A DNA stretch of 11,095 nt, from contig JBOGJI010000148.1 of NCBI GenBank assembly GCA_050747865.1, positions 1 to 11,095 on the forward strand, written 5' to 3'. The DNA is from JBOGJI01 sp050747865 (GTDB taxonomy: Bacteria; Acidobacteriota; Thermoanaerobaculia; Multivoradales; JAHEKO01). Of the stretch, positions 1 to 7,622 are shown one piece after another (the stretch's first letter is position 1; each line of letters begins with the position of its first letter). The notes beneath the pieces were generated by a model. That model was not told the DNA's origin, did not search any database, and saw nothing but the letters and a program-made list of their open reading frames with translations. Made by a program: the position numbers and the translations under genes.

Positions 1-175
1 CGTCTGGGGCCTGCTACTCGGCGCACCGGCGCTTACCGAGACGGGACTCCCACCCGCTGGAGACGCGCAGCCAGCAGACGACACCCACAAAACAGGATCA
101 CCGTCTGCGTCACGACGCACCATGCGCGGAGTTTATGGCCGAGCACGGGGGGCGAGGGCGCGATGGGTCGGGAGA

Positions 176-1513
176 TCAGGTCGCCGCGCGCATGCGGCGG
201 GGACGGACGATGCGGGCGAGGCGGGCGCCGAGGAGCGGCAGCAGCGCGATGGGGGTGACGCCGAGGGGGTTGGCGCCGCCGATGCCGAGCAGGGCCAGCA
301 CGGCGATGCCGAAACACATCAGGAGCACGCCGACGACCAGCCGCCACGCCGTCGCGGCCTCACCCGGCGGCGCCGGGCGCTCGAAGCGGGAGAAGAGCAG
401 CAGGAAGGGCCACAGGGCGAGCAGCAGGATCGCCAGCCACAGCGGCCGGGTCAGCCACCAGGTGCCGCTGCCGGGCTCGAGCGAAAGGCCCGGGCCGCCG
501 AGCTTGAGCAACAGCCCGATGAAGAGCACCAGCGCCGTCGAGTGCCACAGGTAGAGGGTCATGATGTTGGCGTTGATCAGCACCGTGGCGGCCCAGGCGC
601 GGAGGCCCGCCAGCCACCGCCGCACGGGCGCCTCCAGACAGAGCACCAGCCCCACCTGCATGGTGCCGAAGGCGAGCAGCGCGAAGGTCGGCGGCAGCGT
701 GTTGGAGATCTCCTCGCCCGGCACGCCGACCATGGCGACCGGGTAAGGTCCGAGCTTCACCGCCGCCAGTGCCACGGCGAGGCCGCCCAACCCCCAGGGC
801 AGGGCTCGGGCGACGCCAGCCAGACGGCCGTCCCGCCAGGCGTAGCCGAGCTGGTGGACGGCGATCCACACACACGCGTAGTTGACCCAGCGCAGCCAGC
901 CCATGCCCCGGATGATGCCGAGGTAGTCGATGGCGAGCGCGGCGGCGGCGAGGACGGCGAAGGAGAGGAGGCCCCAGCGACGCCATGCCTTGAACGTCCA
1001 GGGCGCGACCAGCACGACGCCCAGGTAGACAGCCAGGAACCAGATGGGAACCAGGGCAACACGGGAGCCCACCTGCACCATCTGCGCCGAGATCCCGGCG
1101 AAACGGAAGGCCGCGGCGATGCCGATCCACACCAACAGCAGCGGCACCATCGGGCCGATCAGCCGGCTGATCCGGCCCTGCAGCCATTCGGCGTAGCCCT
1201 GGCCCTTGGCCCGGACGCTTTCCCACGACGTGGCGTTGGCGAAGCCGCCGACCAGGAAGAAGGTGGGCATGACCTGGAAGACCCAGGTCAGCCAGTGGAT
1301 CCATGGCGCCAGCTCCAGCACGTGGCCGAGCTCGGGTCGGCCGTCACGCAGCATCGGCGCCGCCATGATCCAGTGGCCCCCGACGACGACCAGGATAGAG
1401 GCGGCGCGCAGGAAGTCCACGTAGCGGTTGCGCGACGCCGGCGTCAGCGCCGCCAGCTCCTGCGCCCGCGCCCAGGCCCCAGAGCGGGCGCGCCCTACCG
1501 GTTTCTCCACCAC
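176..1513 (-). CDS. Acyltransferase-3 family multi-pass membrane protein
   Basis: Predicted 445-residue integral membrane protein of the acyltransferase-3 type, a family that transfers acyl groups to extracytoplasmic carbohydrates or lipids; the substrate cannot be read from sequence. After a soluble, Arg-rich N-terminus of about 30 residues comes the family-like opening RNRYVDFLRA (28-37), a first membrane segment with His47 (GGHW), and a second with FFLVGGF (85-91), the counterpart of the family's FFxxSGF. About ten hydrophobic segments follow, and the C-terminus is basic (RIVRPRRMRAAT). The start is uncertain: GTG at 1513 is followed directly by a second GTG, and neither has a clear Shine-Dalgarno sequence. 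A TATAGA hexamer lies just upstream, so the transcript may be nearly leaderless. The gene is divergent from the nucleotidyltransferase at 1568 across 54 bases. Family call is good; function is inferred only at class level. Confidence 0.8.
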   Translation of the reverse strand: MVEKPVGRARSGAWARAQELAALTPASRNRYVDFLRAASILVVVGGHWIMAAPMLRDGRPELGHVLELAPWIHWLTWVFQVMPTFFLVGGFANATSWESVRAKGQGYAEWLQGRISRLIGPMVPLLLVWIGIAAAFRFAGISAQMVQVGSRVALVPIWFLAVYLGVVLVAPWTFKAWRRWGLLSFAVLAAAALAIDYLGIIRGMGWLRWVNYACVWIAVHQLGYAWRDGRLAGVARALPWGLGGLAVALAAVKLGPYPVAMVGVPGEEISNTLPPTFALLAFGTMQVGLVLCLEAPVRRWLAGLRAWAATVLINANIMTLYLWHSTALVLFIGLLLKLGGPGLSLEPGSGTWWLTRPLWLAILLLALWPFLLLFSRFERPAPPGEAATAWRLVVGVLLMCFGIAVLALLGIGGANPLGVTPIALLPLLGARLARIVRPRRMRAAT

Positions 1514-1544
1514 GATGCGCGCGAGTCTATACGCAACCGCCGGC

Positions 1545-1550
1545 TACAAT
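1545..1550 (+). promoter_or_regulatory. Candidate -10 hexamer of the nucleotidyltransferase promoter
   Basis: TACAAT matches five of six bases of the sigma70-type -10 consensus and lies in the 54-base gap between two divergent starts. A start of transcription about seven bases downstream would give a very short leader beginning at the GGGAGG ribosome-binding site (1558-1563). No convincing -35 hexamer is visible. On the other strand, TATAGA (complement of 1526-1531) is a possible -10 for the acyltransferase gene. Confidence 0.35.
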
Positions 1551-1567
1551 CCCGGCCGGGAGGTGGC

Positions 1568-2392
1568 ATGGACCGCAAGGCACTTCACAAGGCGGTGATC
1601 CTGGCCCGGGGGCTAGGAACGCGCATGCAGCGGCCCGGGTCGGGACACCTGAGCCGCGAGCAGGAGGCAGCGGCCGGCGCCGGCGCCAAGGTGATGATGC
1701 CGCTGGCCGGGGGGCGGCCATTTCTCGACTACGCCGTGTCGGCGCTCGCCAACGCCGGGTTCACCGATGCCTGCCTGGTCGTCGGTCCTGAGCACGACGG
1801 CATCCGGCGCTACTACCGCGAGGAGGCGCCGCCGCGGCGCCTGCGCATCGCGTTCGCCACCCAGCAGGAGCCGAAGGGGACGGCGGACGCGGTGCTGGCC
1901 GCCGAGGAGTTCGCCGGCACGGATCCGTTCGTCCTTGTCAACGGCGACAACCTCTACCCGACCGCCGCGCTGGTCGCCCTGCGCGAGCTGGACGGGCCGG
2001 GGCTGATGGGGTTCTCCCGTCAGGCGCTGGTCGAGCGAGGCAATGTCGACGCCGCGCGCGTCGCCTCGTTCGCGGTCGCCGTGATCGACGGGAGCGGCCG
2101 GTTGGCGCGTTTGGTCGAGAAGCCCGCACCGGAGTTCCTTGACGCCTTTCCCGAGCTGCCTGTGAGCATGAACTGCTGGCGCTTCTCGACCGCCATCTTC
2201 GAGGCCTGTCGGCGCGTCCGGCCGTCGAGCCGCGGTGAGCTGGAGCTGCCGGACGCGGTGGCCGTGGCGATCGAGGAGCTGGGCGAGAGCTTTCGCGTGA
2301 TTCCCTGCGATGAGCCGGTGCTCGACCTGGGTCGCCGCGAGGACGTCGCCGCCGTGGAGGCGGCCCTGTCCGGCTCGACTCCAGAACCCTGA
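1568..2392 (+). CDS. Sugar-phosphate nucleotidyltransferase (NTP_transferase fold)
   Basis: Predicted 274-residue cytoplasmic enzyme that would join an NTP to a sugar-1-phosphate to give an NDP-sugar for glycan synthesis. The signature loop GLGTRM (15-20) follows a beta strand (AVILA), though the usual second Ala/Gly before it is Arg. K41 in AKVMMPL fits the PK-type position, QQEPKGTADAV (99-109) is the nucleotide-specificity stretch, D127 in NGDN is the expected metal ligand, VEKP (183-186) is the typical sugar-side motif, and D253 in LDLGRRED could be the second metal Asp. The ATG at 1568 has GGGAGG four bases upstream. The frame stays open far to the left, but that part only shadows the opposite-strand acyltransferase. 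It is shorter than bifunctional GlmU and has no C-terminal hexapeptide repeats. Exact sugar and nucleotide are unknown. Confidence 0.85.
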   Translation: MDRKALHKAVILARGLGTRMQRPGSGHLSREQEAAAGAGAKVMMPLAGGRPFLDYAVSALANAGFTDACLVVGPEHDGIRRYYREEAPPRRLRIAFATQQEPKGTADAVLAAEEFAGTDPFVLVNGDNLYPTAALVALRELDGPGLMGFSRQALVERGNVDAARVASFAVAVIDGSGRLARLVEKPAPEFLDAFPELPVSMNCWRFSTAIFEACRRVRPSSRGELELPDAVAVAIEELGESFRVIPCDEPVLDLGRREDVAAVEAALSGSTPEP

Positions 2393-2421
2393 ACCCGGCC
2401 ACACCGGCAGCCGACCGACCA

Positions 2422-2443
2422 CGGCCGGCACGGAGGCCGGCCG
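2422..2443. terminator. GC-rich hairpin between convergent genes
   Basis: The arms CGGCCGGC (2422-2429) and GCCGGCCG (2436-2443) pair perfectly over eight bases around a six-base loop (ACGGAG). It lies in the 53-base gap between the convergent nucleotidyltransferase and dipeptidase genes, the usual place for a bidirectional terminator. No T-run follows on either strand, so termination would be non-canonical or the hairpin only stabilises 3' ends. Confidence 0.45.
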
Positions 2444-2445
2444 CT

Positions 2446-3714
<1,269 letters not shown>

Positions 3715-3764
3715 CGCAGTCTCCTCCCGCGGTTCCACTCCGGACGCGTCGTCTTGGGCCCGTG

Positions 3765-3774
3765 GCGTATACGC
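3765..3774. promoter_or_regulatory. Perfect 10-bp palindrome in the dipeptidase/gap divergent promoter region
   Basis: GCGTATACGC is a perfect palindrome in the 107-base gap between the divergent dipeptidase (start 3714) and gap (start 3822) genes. Its centre, TATA, could be a -10 element on either strand or an operator half. A TAGACT hexamer at 3808-3813 lies eight bases before the gap ATG. No regulator gene is adjacent, so its role is a guess. Confidence 0.25.
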
Positions 3775-3821
3775 GCGCCGCGGCTGAAAGATCTCGCAGT
3801 GTACCGGTAGACTCCCCCTTC

Positions 3822-4832
3822 ATGCCGCTGCCCTTCGCCATCAACGGGCTCGGCCGCATCGGGCGTGCCCTGCTGCGCGTCGCCCGCGAGCGCGAGGGGC
3901 TGGAGCTGGTGGCGGTCAACGACCTGGGCACCCCCGCCCAGCTGGCGCCGTTGATCGCTCGCGACACGCTGCACGGACGCTTCTCCGGCACTGTCGAAGC
4001 GGTCGACGACGCCTTGCTGCTCGACGGCCGCCGGATCCCGGCGAGCCAGGAGGAACAGGCTTCGGAGCTGGACTGGGGCGGCGCCGAGCCCGAGGTGGTG
4101 ATCGACGCGACCGGCCACTGCAAGACACGCGAGCTGGCGGCGGAGCACCTCCGCGGCGGCGTCGGCCGGGTCCTGGTCTCGGCCAACGCGCGCGGCCTGG
4201 ATCTGACGATCTGCATGGGCGTCAATCACGCCGCCTACGATCCGGTCCGCCACCGCCTGCTCTCCGCCGCCTCGTGCACCACCAACGCGCTGGTGCCCCT
4301 GCTCTGGGTGCTGGAGCGCGAGTTCGGCGTCGAGCATGCGCTGCTCAACACCGTGCACAGCTACAACAACGACCAGCGGCTGCTCTCCTTCCCCCACCCC
4401 GACCCGCGGCGCGCCCGCGAGGCGGCCGTCAACATGATCCCGACCACCACCAGCGCGGTGGAGGCTGCCATCCTCATCCTGCCGCGGCTCGAAGGCCGGC
4501 TCGACGGCCTGGCGGTGCGCGTGCCGACCGCCAACGTCTCGCTGATCGACCTGGTGGCGGCGCTGCGAGGGCAGCCGAGCGTGGACGAGCTACATCACGC
4601 GTTTCGCCGCGCCGAGACGGGGGACCTCGCAGGCATCCTGGGCACGAGTGATGAGCCGCTGGTCTCGTCCGACTACATGAGCGATCCCCGCTCGGCGGTC
4701 GTCGACCTGCCGCTGACCCAGCAAGTCGATCGGCGGCTCTACCGCGTGGTCGCCTGGTACGACAACGAATGGGGACACGCCAGCCGCCTGGCGGACGTCC
4801 TGGAGTGGATCCATCGTGGACATGACGCATGA
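3822..4832 (+). CDS. gap: Glyceraldehyde-3-phosphate dehydrogenase family protein (divergent)
   Basis: Predicted 336-residue NAD-dependent enzyme oxidising glyceraldehyde-3-phosphate to 1,3-bisphosphoglycerate; the product is the substrate of the next gene. The Rossmann motif is INGLGRIGR (7-15; usually NGFGRIGR), with D34 in VNDLG fitting NAD preference. Catalytic Cys152 is in ASCTTN and His179 in HSYNNDQ. RVPTANVSLIDL and WYDNEWGHASR are standard. Deviations are YNNDQ where most family members have YTxDQ, and TTTSAVEA instead of STGAAKA. Some features (SDPRSAVVD) also recall erythrose-4-phosphate dehydrogenase, but position next to pgk and tpiA supports the glycolytic role. The frame extends 20 codons upstream, but ATG 3822 begins just before the Rossmann strand. 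It has no Shine-Dalgarno sequence and may be leaderless, with TAGACT eight bases upstream. It overlaps pgk by 17 or 11 bases. Confidence 0.9.
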   Translation: MPLPFAINGLGRIGRALLRVAREREGLELVAVNDLGTPAQLAPLIARDTLHGRFSGTVEAVDDALLLDGRRIPASQEEQASELDWGGAEPEVVIDATGHCKTRELAAEHLRGGVGRVLVSANARGLDLTICMGVNHAAYDPVRHRLLSAASCTTNALVPLLWVLEREFGVEHALLNTVHSYNNDQRLLSFPHPDPRRAREAAVNMIPTTTSAVEAAILILPRLEGRLDGLAVRVPTANVSLIDLVAALRGQPSVDELHHAFRRAETGDLAGILGTSDEPLVSSDYMSDPRSAVVDLPLTQQVDRRLYRVVAWYDNEWGHASRLADVLEWIHRGHDA

Positions 4833-6039
4833 TCTGCTGACGCTCGACGACCTCCCATCCACCGCCCTGTCCGGCCGGCGTGTCTTCGTGCGCGTCGACT
4901 TCAACGTTCCACTGAACGACGGGGCGGTAGCCGACGACTCGCGGCTGCGCGCGGTGTTGCCGGCGTTGCGCGATCTGCTGGCGCGCGGCGCCCGCCTCGT
5001 CCTCGCCTCCCACTGCGGGCGCCCGGCGGGGGCGCCCGACCCCCGCTATTCGCTGGCCCCGGTGGCCGCGCGCCTCGGCGAGCTCCTGGACGGGCCCGTG
5101 GCCTTCGCCGCGGACTGCGTCGGAGAGGAGGCCGAGCGGGCGGTGGCTGCACTGGGGGACGGAAAGGTCGTGCTGCTCGAGAACCTGCGCTTCCACGCCG
5201 GCGAGAAGGCCAACGACATCGACTTCGCCCGCCGCCTCGCCAGCCTCGCCGAGACCTACGTGGGAGAGGCGTTCGGCGCCGCCCACCGCGCCCACGCCTC
5301 GGTGGTGGGCGTCCCCCGGCTGCTGGTCGACAGGGCGGCCGGGCCGCTGATGGTGCGCGAGGTGGCGGCGCTGTCCCGCCTGCTCGGCGACGTCGAGAGG
5401 CCGTTCGCCGCCGTCCTCGGCGGCGCCAAGATCGAGGGCAAGGTGGACACGCTCGCCAACCTGCTGCCCCGACTCGACCTGCTGCTCTTGGGCGGCGGCA
5501 TGGCGAACACCTTCCTGGCGGCGCGGGGCGTAGACCTGGCCGACTCGTTCGTCGAGGGCGAGCGCTTGGGAGTGGCGCGCGACATCCTGGAGCAGACCTC
5601 CGAGCTCGGCGTCGACCTCCTCCTGCCCACCGACCTGGTGGTCACCGACGACCTCGAGCAGCCGCGGCGCGTCGAGACCGTGGCCGCCGATCGGGTCCCC
5701 GCCGGCATGCGCGCCGTGGACATCGGCGAGGAGACCCGGCGCCGCTATGCCGAGACGCTGGCGCGGGCGAAGACGCTGTTCTGGAACGGCCCGCTCGGCG
5801 TCTTCGAGAAACCGCCGTTCGACGCCGGGACCAATGCCGTGGCCGAGGCCCTGGCTGGGGTCGACGCGTTCACCGTCATCGGCGGCGGCGAGACCGTGGC
5901 CGCCGCCCGGGGGGCCGGCGTGACCGACCGCATCGACCACGTGTCGACCGGCGGCGGCGCCTCGCTCGAGCTGCTCGCCGGCAGGCCCCTGCCCGGCGTG
6001 GAGGTGCTAGTACGCCAGATCCCGGATACGGTGACGTAG
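4816..6039 (+). CDS. pgk: Phosphoglycerate kinase
   Basis: Predicted 407-residue cytoplasmic kinase moving phosphate from 1,3-bisphosphoglycerate to ADP, making ATP and 3-phosphoglycerate. Substrate and hinge motifs are clear: VRVDFNVPL, ASHCGRP (usually SHLGRP), LLENLRFHAGEKAND, GGAKIEGKVDTLANLL, GGGMANTFL, TLFWNGPLGVFE, and the nucleotide-site end GGGETVAA...STGGGASLELL. GTG 4816 lies ten bases after GGAG (4802-4805) inside gap; ATG 4822, two codons later, is an equally possible start. Either overlaps gap, suggesting translational coupling. The ending is odd: after PGVEVL, where phosphoglycerate kinases commonly stop, nine residues VRQIPDTVT and the TAG stop are read from the left arm of palindromic element PE1. 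Removing PE1 restores an ending at ...VEVL followed by TAG. Enzyme identity is secure; effect of the tail is unknown but probably mild. Confidence 0.96.
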   Translation: MDMTHDLLTLDDLPSTALSGRRVFVRVDFNVPLNDGAVADDSRLRAVLPALRDLLARGARLVLASHCGRPAGAPDPRYSLAPVAARLGELLDGPVAFAADCVGEEAERAVAALGDGKVVLLENLRFHAGEKANDIDFARRLASLAETYVGEAFGAAHRAHASVVGVPRLLVDRAAGPLMVREVAALSRLLGDVERPFAAVLGGAKIEGKVDTLANLLPRLDLLLLGGGMANTFLAARGVDLADSFVEGERLGVARDILEQTSELGVDLLLPTDLVVTDDLEQPRRVETVAADRVPAGMRAVDIGEETRRRYAETLARAKTLFWNGPLGVFEKPPFDAGTNAVAEALAGVDAFTVIGGGETVAAARGAGVTDRIDHVSTGGGASLELLAGRPLPGVEVLVRQIPDTVT

Positions 6040-6171
6040 TCGTGTTTCAGGCGCCCCGCTGGCAAGGCGCGCGACCGAGGCCTACCCGGAGGTATGGCGC
6101 AGGGAGCGCAACGCCGCCAGCGGGGATGCATGGGCCGCCGATACGTTGCCGTATCCGGGGTCTGGCGTACT
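6009..6171. mobile_element. Palindromic element PE1 (163-bp MITE-like insertion between pgk and tpiA)
   Basis: A 163-base near-palindrome begins AGTACGCC and ends GGCGTACT. Its outer arms, 6010-6038 and 6142-6170, are reverse complements at 26 of 29 bases. Inner arms CCCCGCTGGC (6054-6063) and GCCAGCGGGG (6116-6125) are perfect, and the apex can pair as GCC-TACC / GGTA-GGC around CGGA with one bulged T. It encodes no protein of its own. CT flanks it on both sides (6007-6008 and 6172-6173), a possible two-base target duplication. Two inner blocks recur inverted in PE2: 6057-6072 equals the complement of 7767-7782, and 6106-6120 the complement of 7720-7734. The left arm supplies the last codons and stop of pgk, and the right arm ends two bases before the tpiA Shine-Dalgarno sequence. 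It could be a non-autonomous transposon or another self-complementary repeat; no transposase is nearby to assign. Confidence 0.85.
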
Positions 6172-6173
6172 CT

Positions 6174-6180
6174 AGGAGGT
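6174..6180 (+). promoter_or_regulatory. Ribosome-binding site of tpiA with unusually short spacing
   Basis: AGGAGGT is a perfect anti-Shine-Dalgarno match but leaves only two bases between AGGAGG and the GTG at 6182. An in-frame TAG at 6173-6175 overlaps it, so no earlier start is possible. The next codon, ATA at 6185, would have a normal five-base spacing but is a very rare start. The TAG appears to be the old pgk stop from before PE1 inserted. Confidence 0.75.
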
Positions 6181-6181
6181 C

Positions 6182-6934
6182 GTGATAAGCGGGCGACGGC
6201 CGCTGGTGGGCGGCAACTGGAAGATGCACAAGACGGCGGAGCAGGCACGCGCCTTCTGCCGCGAGCTCGTCGGCGGCCTCCAGGATCCGGCGGCGGACAT
6301 CGTGCTCTTCCCGTCCCATCCGCTGCTGCCGGCGGTCGCCGCGGCGCTCGACGGCGCCCCGGTGGCGCTGGGCGGCCAGGACGTGCACCCGGCCGATGAG
6401 GGCGCGCACACCGGCGACGTGTCCGCCGTCCAGCTCCTCGACGCCGGCTGCACCTGGACGCTTTGCGGCCACTCGGAGCGCCGCCGCGATCACACCGAGC
6501 TCGACGCCCTGGTGGCGCAGAAGGTGGTGGCGGCGCGGCGGCACGGCCTCACCCCCCTGGTCTGCGTCGGCGAGCTGCTGGAGGAGAGACGGGCGGGGAG
6601 CACCTTCGCAGTCCTCGAGCGCCAGCTCACCGCCATTCTGGACGCCGCGCCGGACAGTTTCGAACTCGCCTACGAGCCGGTATGGGCGATCGGCACCGAG
6701 GAGACGGCGACCCCCGAGCAGGCGCAGGAGGCACACGCCTTCCTGCGCCGGACGCTCGAATCCCGCCTCGGCACGGCCGCGGCGGCGCGGCTGCGGATCC
6801 TCTACGGCGGCTCGGTCAAGCCGGACAACGCCGCCGAGCTCCTGGCCGGCCCGGACGTCGACGGCTTCCTCGTCGGCGGGGCCAGCCTGGACAGCGCGCA
6901 GTTCCTTGCTATCATTACCGCTTGCGGTCCCTAG
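6182..6934 (+). CDS. tpiA: Triose-phosphate isomerase
   Basis: Predicted 250-residue TIM-barrel enzyme interconverting dihydroxyacetone phosphate and glyceraldehyde-3-phosphate in the cytoplasm. The active-site residues are present: K14 in GNWKMH, H97 in CGHSERR, and E165 in AYEPVWAIGT. The phosphate-binding ends are also present: YGGSVKPDNAAEL (208-220) and FLVGGASL (229-236). Length is typical. Loop 6 reads GTEETA (171-176), where most family members have GTGKTA; Glu replaces the hinge Gly. The start codon is not certain: GTG 6182 sits two bases after the Shine-Dalgarno core and ATA 6185 is the only better-spaced alternative, since TAG 6173 closes the frame. The 142 bases separating it from pgk are almost entirely PE1; before that insertion the pgk stop overlapped the tpiA ribosome-binding site. 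Confidence 0.96.
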   Translation: MISGRRPLVGGNWKMHKTAEQARAFCRELVGGLQDPAADIVLFPSHPLLPAVAAALDGAPVALGGQDVHPADEGAHTGDVSAVQLLDAGCTWTLCGHSERRRDHTELDALVAQKVVAARRHGLTPLVCVGELLEERRAGSTFAVLERQLTAILDAAPDSFELAYEPVWAIGTEETATPEQAQEAHAFLRRTLESRLGTAAAARLRILYGGSVKPDNAAELLAGPDVDGFLVGGASLDSAQFLAIITACGP

Positions 6935-6998
6935 CGGTCGGGACGAGCTCGGCCGCTACGCGTTTTCCAGAACACGACTTCCAGGAGACCACGCGCAG

Positions 6999-7475
6999 GT
7001 GCTCTACCTTCTCTACACGATACACGTCATCGTCTGCCTTTTCCTCATCCTGGTGGTGCTGCTGCAGCAGGGCAAGGGGGCGGACCTCTCGGTGTTCGGC
7101 GGCGGCGGCACGCAGACGGCCTTCGGCCCCCGCGGCGCCACCACGCTGCTCCACAAGCTCACGGTCTGGGGGTTCGTGGCCTTCACCGTCCTGACCATCG
7201 GCATCGGCTTCCTCTCCGGCCGCGGCCGGGGCGGCTCGGTCATGGAGGGGGTCGAGACCGAGCAGTCCGGGCCGGCGACACCGGCGCCCGACCCGGCAGC
7301 GGAGTCCGAAGCCGGGCAGCCCGAGGCGGCGGAGCCTGGGACGGGACAGCCCGAGGCGGCAACGCCCGCGGCTGCGGAACCCGGGGCCGCTGAGCCCGAG
7401 GCCGCGGCGCCGGAAGCCGACCCCGCCCCCGCCACCGAGGCGGGACCCTCAGAACCGGGCGACACCCCCCAGTGA
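6999..7475 (+). CDS. secG: Preprotein translocase subunit SecG with a long Ala/Pro/Glu tail
   Basis: Predicted 158-residue inner-membrane protein of the SecYEG translocon. Two membrane segments (about 2-22 and 54-73) flank the conserved cytoplasmic loop LLQQGKGADLSVFGGGGTQTAFG (21-43), with LLHKLT leading into the second segment. The family is usually 70-120 residues; here residues 85-158 form a low-complexity tail of Ala, Pro, Glu and Gly with about ten-residue periodicity (GQPEAAEPGT, GQPEAATPAA, AEPGAAEPEA). The DNA unit CAGCCCGAGGCGGC repeats at 7317-7330 and 7347-7360. GTG 6999 begins the conserved MLYLLYTIHV and has GGAG eleven bases upstream; no better start exists. It lies 64 bases after tpiA and just before tRNA-Leu, a common order in bacteria. 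The tail is probably disordered; its role is unknown. Confidence 0.93.
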   Translation: MLYLLYTIHVIVCLFLILVVLLQQGKGADLSVFGGGGTQTAFGPRGATTLLHKLTVWGFVAFTVLTIGIGFLSGRGRGGSVMEGVETEQSGPATPAPDPAAESEAGQPEAAEPGTGQPEAATPAAAEPGAAEPEAAAPEADPAPATEAGPSEPGDTPQ

Positions 7476-7495
7476 TCGCGGAACGGCGAGTGCAC

Positions 7496-7501
7496 TAGAA
7501 T
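7496..7501 (+). promoter_or_regulatory. Candidate -10 hexamer of the tRNA-Leu promoter
   Basis: TAGAAT (five of six to TATAAT) ends nine bases before the mature tRNA 5' end, a suitable spacing for a short tRNA leader. No good -35 is seen at 16-18 bases upstream. Read-through from secG is an alternative source of the transcript. Confidence 0.4.
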
Positions 7502-7510
7502 GCGTGGTGC

Positions 7511-7597
7511 GCCGAAGTGGCGGAATTGGTAGACGCGCACGGTTGAGGGCCGTGTGGGGGTGACTCCGTGCCGGTTCGAGTCCGGCCTTCGGCACCA
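7511..7597 (+). tRNA. tRNA-Leu (anticodon GAG)
   Basis: An 87-base class II tRNA. The acceptor stem GCCGAAG (7511-7517) pairs perfectly with CTTCGGC (7587-7593), followed by discriminator A and encoded CCA. The D-loop contains GGAATTGGTAGACGCG, typical of tRNA-Leu. The anticodon stem CACGG/CCGTG encloses loop TTGAGGG with anticodon GAG at 7545-7547, reading CUC and CUU. A long variable arm (GGGGGTGACTCC) and a T-arm with GGTTCGAGTCC complete it. A protein frame running through this gene from 7554 is spurious. Confidence 0.96.
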
Positions 7598-7622
7598 GTT
7601 CTCGACGACGAATCTCTCCACG

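Noticed and set aside
101..120. Terminator hairpin TGCGT/ACGCA downstream of the acyltransferase
   Set aside because: The stem is only five base pairs and the T-rich stretch is about ten bases away; too weak to call.
122..1567. A very long open frame on the + strand that runs into the nucleotidyltransferase
   Set aside because: It is Gln/Arg/Gly-rich antisense of the acyltransferase gene; only 1568-2392 has family motifs and a ribosome-binding site.
4474..5940. Long minus-strand open frame opposite gap and pgk
   Set aside because: It shows no family motif and overlaps two well-supported glycolytic genes.
7554..7622. Upstream extension of the exported-protein gene through the tRNA
   Set aside because: It would translate the 3' half of tRNA-Leu; ATG 7623 gives a proper signal-peptide N-terminus.
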